A stretch of DNA of 64,000 nucleotides from an uncultured Lachnospiraceae bacterium (GTDB lineage Bacteria; Bacillota; Clostridia; Lachnospirales; Lachnospiraceae): contig CAMJHQ010000004.1 of assembly GCA_946405625.1 (NCBI GenBank), positions 1-64,000 of the forward strand. Direction: 5' to 3'. Shown piece after piece: positions 62,534 to 64,000 of this stretch. The translations under genes and the position numbers were made by a program. How positions within the stretch are numbered: position 1 is the stretch's first letter; each line of letters begins with the position of its first letter. The notes under the pieces are model-generated. The model made no database searches, was not told the origin of the DNA, and worked only from the letters and a program-made list of their open reading frames with translations.

Positions 62534-62576
62534 GAGACGCAGTTTCCCATATAGCAATAGATATTTCATAAAGTCT

Positions 62577-62614
62577 TTTACCCGATTCTTCAGATAAATG
62601 CTGAATCGGGTAAA
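62577..62614 (+). other. Hairpin between kinase and regulator genes
   Basis: The arms tttacccgattc (62577-62588) and gaatcgggtaaa (62603-62614) pair perfectly. No T-run follows, so it is unlikely to terminate; it may mark processing or stabilise the kinase message. Confidence 0.6.
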
Positions 62615-62645
62615 TCCAAGAGATAATTAACGGAGGACATATGCT

Positions 62646-63419
62646 ATGTCAGAAAATTATTTTCCTGTAGTCATTGTCGAAGATGAAAACCTGATAGCCA
62701 AAAATATAGCTAAGCATATTGAAGCCGAGAACAGTAAATTCAAGGTAGTCGGCATATATTCAAACGGTGAAGACGCGCTGAATGCAATCAAAGAGCAGCC
62801 ACCCGCTGTTGTTTTTACCGATATATCCATGCCTGTCATGTCGGGACTTGAACTTGCCGCCGAGATAAACCGTACAATGAGTCACATTAAATGTGTTATC
62901 ATAACCGGCTATGCTGATTTCGAGTTTGCCAAACAGGCAATGCATTACGAAGTCAAAGACTATCTTCTGAAACCTCTGGATACCGAAGAACTGCATCTGG
63001 TACTAAAAAATCTGGAACTGTCACTGACAGAGATATCCGATAAAATGCATTCCGAAAACAGTAATGAATCAACTATATCTCCTGAAGAAATAGTGACTCT
63101 TGTAAAGGACTATGTAAAGAAGCATTATTCGGAAGAGATCGATCTTAATTCAATCGCACGGACACTGGGCTTTTCGTCTTCATACCTTACCAAGGTATTT
63201 AATAAAGTCGAAAACACGACTCCTTCAAAGGTTATCAGAAGTTACAGAATGGGTATTGCCAAGCAGCTGCTTAACGATGACAGTCTGACAATTCAGCAGA
63301 TTGCTTCGCATGTCGGATACAGCGATCCTTTCCATTTCAGCAAATCCTTTAAGCAGACCGTTGGAATCAGCCCTACACAATATAAACAGGAACTTCAGGA
63401 CAAAGAAAAAGAGAAGTAG
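62646..63419 (+). CDS. YesN-type response regulator with AraC DNA-binding domain
   Basis: The 257-residue protein has a receiver domain (1-125) with VEDEN, the phospho-acceptor in VVFTDISMPVMSG and the switch lysine in DYLLKPLD. A C-terminal AraC-type pair of helix-turn-helix motifs follows (about 155-255): LNSIARTLGFSSSYLTKVFNK and IQQIASHVGYSDPFHFSKSF. It probably activates the divergent GH31/ABC operon when the YesM-type kinase senses sugar. Its stop codon lies inside the 5' arm of its terminator. Confidence 0.94.
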   Translation: MSENYFPVVIVEDENLIAKNIAKHIEAENSKFKVVGIYSNGEDALNAIKEQPPAVVFTDISMPVMSGLELAAEINRTMSHIKCVIITGYADFEFAKQAMHYEVKDYLLKPLDTEELHLVLKNLELSLTEISDKMHSENSNESTISPEEIVTLVKDYVKKHYSEEIDLNSIARTLGFSSSYLTKVFNKVENTTPSKVIRSYRMGIAKQLLNDDSLTIQQIASHVGYSDPFHFSKSFKQTVGISPTQYKQELQDKEKEK

Positions 63420-63460
63420 CTTAAAAAAGGGGGGTTACCAAAAAGCCACTTCTCTTTTGC
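63407..63460 (+). terminator. Terminator overlapping the end of the regulator gene
   Basis: The arms aaaagagaagt (63407-63417) and acttctctttt (63448-63458) pair perfectly over eleven bases with a 30-base loop. The stop codon TAG starts in the first arm. Confidence 0.7.
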
Positions 63461-63529
63461 AAAAATATATACAGGAAGCTAGTAATCAAATGTAATTCAT
63501 GTGGGCATAAATATGCCGTTCAAAAATCT

Positions 63530-64000
63530 TTAGTCCCACAACTGAGTCCAATCCTCTGCTCCCGGCCAAAGGAAAACCTGTCCCTTTACAAGACGGCAGT
63601 TCTTATCAGCCTTTCTGAGCAGCATCATTTCTTCATCCGTAAGCGGATCTTCTGTAGTACATTTAAGATTTGATATATACTGTTTTTCCTTTACTGAAAA
63701 AGGAATAGGACACATACCTCTTTGAACAGCCCATTTAAGACATACCACTGCAGGATGAATATTATGATTCTTTGCAACAGTCACAACTTCTTCAATCTCT
63801 GTGTCTGCTATATCCTCAGCTGTTCTGTCTCTCTCCGGCCTGCTTGGAGATCCGATAGGACAGAATCCTATAGGTACAATTCCCTTACTTACCGCATAAT
63901 CAAACAGTTCCTGCTGCTGGAACGACGGATGGCATTCCATCTCCAGTGCTGCCGGTTTAATCCTGCATAAAGGAAGAACCTTTTCAAGCTTTGATACAGT
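63530..64000 (-). CDS. Aldo/keto reductase, C-terminal part (cut by window end)
   Basis: The frame is open to the last base, so the gene begins outside the window. About 156 C-terminal residues are visible: KLEKVLPLCRIKPAALEMEC, then HPSFQQQELFDYAVSKGIVP, GFCPIGSPSRPERDRTAED, HPAVVCLKWAVQRGMCPIPFS and a C-terminal tail. The segments after strand 5 (the ALEMECHP and LKWAVQRG patterns) are typical of the NADPH-dependent aldo/keto reductase barrel. The catalytic Asp, Tyr and Lys would lie upstream. Next to a sugar-uptake locus, an aldose or sugar-aldehyde substrate is plausible but not shown. Confidence 0.92.
   Translation of the reverse strand, partial: TVSKLEKVLPLCRIKPAALEMECHPSFQQQELFDYAVSKGIVPIGFCPIGSPSRPERDRTAEDIADTEIEEVVTVAKNHNIHPAVVCLKWAVQRGMCPIPFSVKEKQYISNLKCTTEDPLTDEEMMLLRKADKNCRLVKGQVFLWPGAEDWTQLWD

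Noticed and set aside
55159-63419. Complete sugar ABC transporter
   Set aside because: No ATP-binding subunit gene is present; the locus has only the binding protein and two permeases, so a shared ATPase must be supplied from elsewhere.

Overview
The window looks like a chromosomal segment of a strictly anaerobic, low-GC Firmicute of the Lachnospiraceae type. Evidence for this is a SCIFF peptide with its radical-SAM maturase, a type III glutamine synthetase, rubrerythrin, phosphate acetyltransferase, a eukaryote-like (type 2) isoleucyl-tRNA synthetase, and many c-di-GMP proteins. The rqcP-divIC-tilS-hpt-ftsH cluster lacks the sporulation genes (yabP, yabQ, spoIIE) that spore formers carry inside it, which suggests a non-sporulating lineage. 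I cannot name the genus from sequence alone. I found no tRNA, rRNA, CRISPR array or prophage.

Layout. 1-400: a broken IS21-family end (3' part of istB flanked by degenerate repeats). 750-5620 (minus): hup, rqcP, divIC, tilS, hpt, ftsH. 5746-9399 (minus): aldose epimerase-like protein, proA, a DUF2798-like membrane protein with a Gly/Pro-rich tail, rubrerythrin. 9674-10719 (plus): azlC-azlD. 10730-15367 (minus): CmpB-like membrane protein, asparaginase, L,D-transpeptidase, PH-domain protein and an unknown membrane protein. 15583-22630: pta, dut, two extracytoplasmic peptidyl-prolyl isomerase lipoproteins facing each other, metY and aspS. 22732-28008 (minus): a LemA pair, a tandem GGDEF protein, DUF1653 and PAS-GGDEF-EAL. 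28182-29932: SCIFF peptide and maturase, separated by IS21-like end repeats. 30027-35791: glgP and ileS. 35941-43999: DUF1858, a C_GCAxxG_C_C/RNase H fusion, tcdA, DUF3137, ktrA, ktrB, and a HAMP protein paired with a membrane GGDEF-EAL protein. 44127-48196: glutamine synthetase III, divergent from a CbbX/SpoVK-type AAA ATPase.

48351-51100 is the most unusual region. An AgrC-like GHKL histidine kinase and a LytTR response regulator lie next to a 660-base stretch without any long gene. In this stretch, ten-base boxes repeat at exactly 20-base spacing in front of two convergent transcripts, which share one terminator. The plus transcript carries a 31-codon ORF for a hydrophobic, strongly cationic peptide with a good ribosome site. 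The minus transcript carries two overlapping tiny ORFs. No AgrB-type processing protease is visible. I read this as a candidate LytTR-controlled small-peptide system.

51102-55083: Nudix hydrolase, HExxH protein, HAD phosphatase and a GAF-GGDEF diguanylate cyclase. 55159-63419: an alpha-glycoside uptake locus made of a GH31 glycosidase, two permeases, a solute-binding lipoprotein and a divergent YesM/YesN two-component system. The window ends inside an aldo/keto reductase gene.
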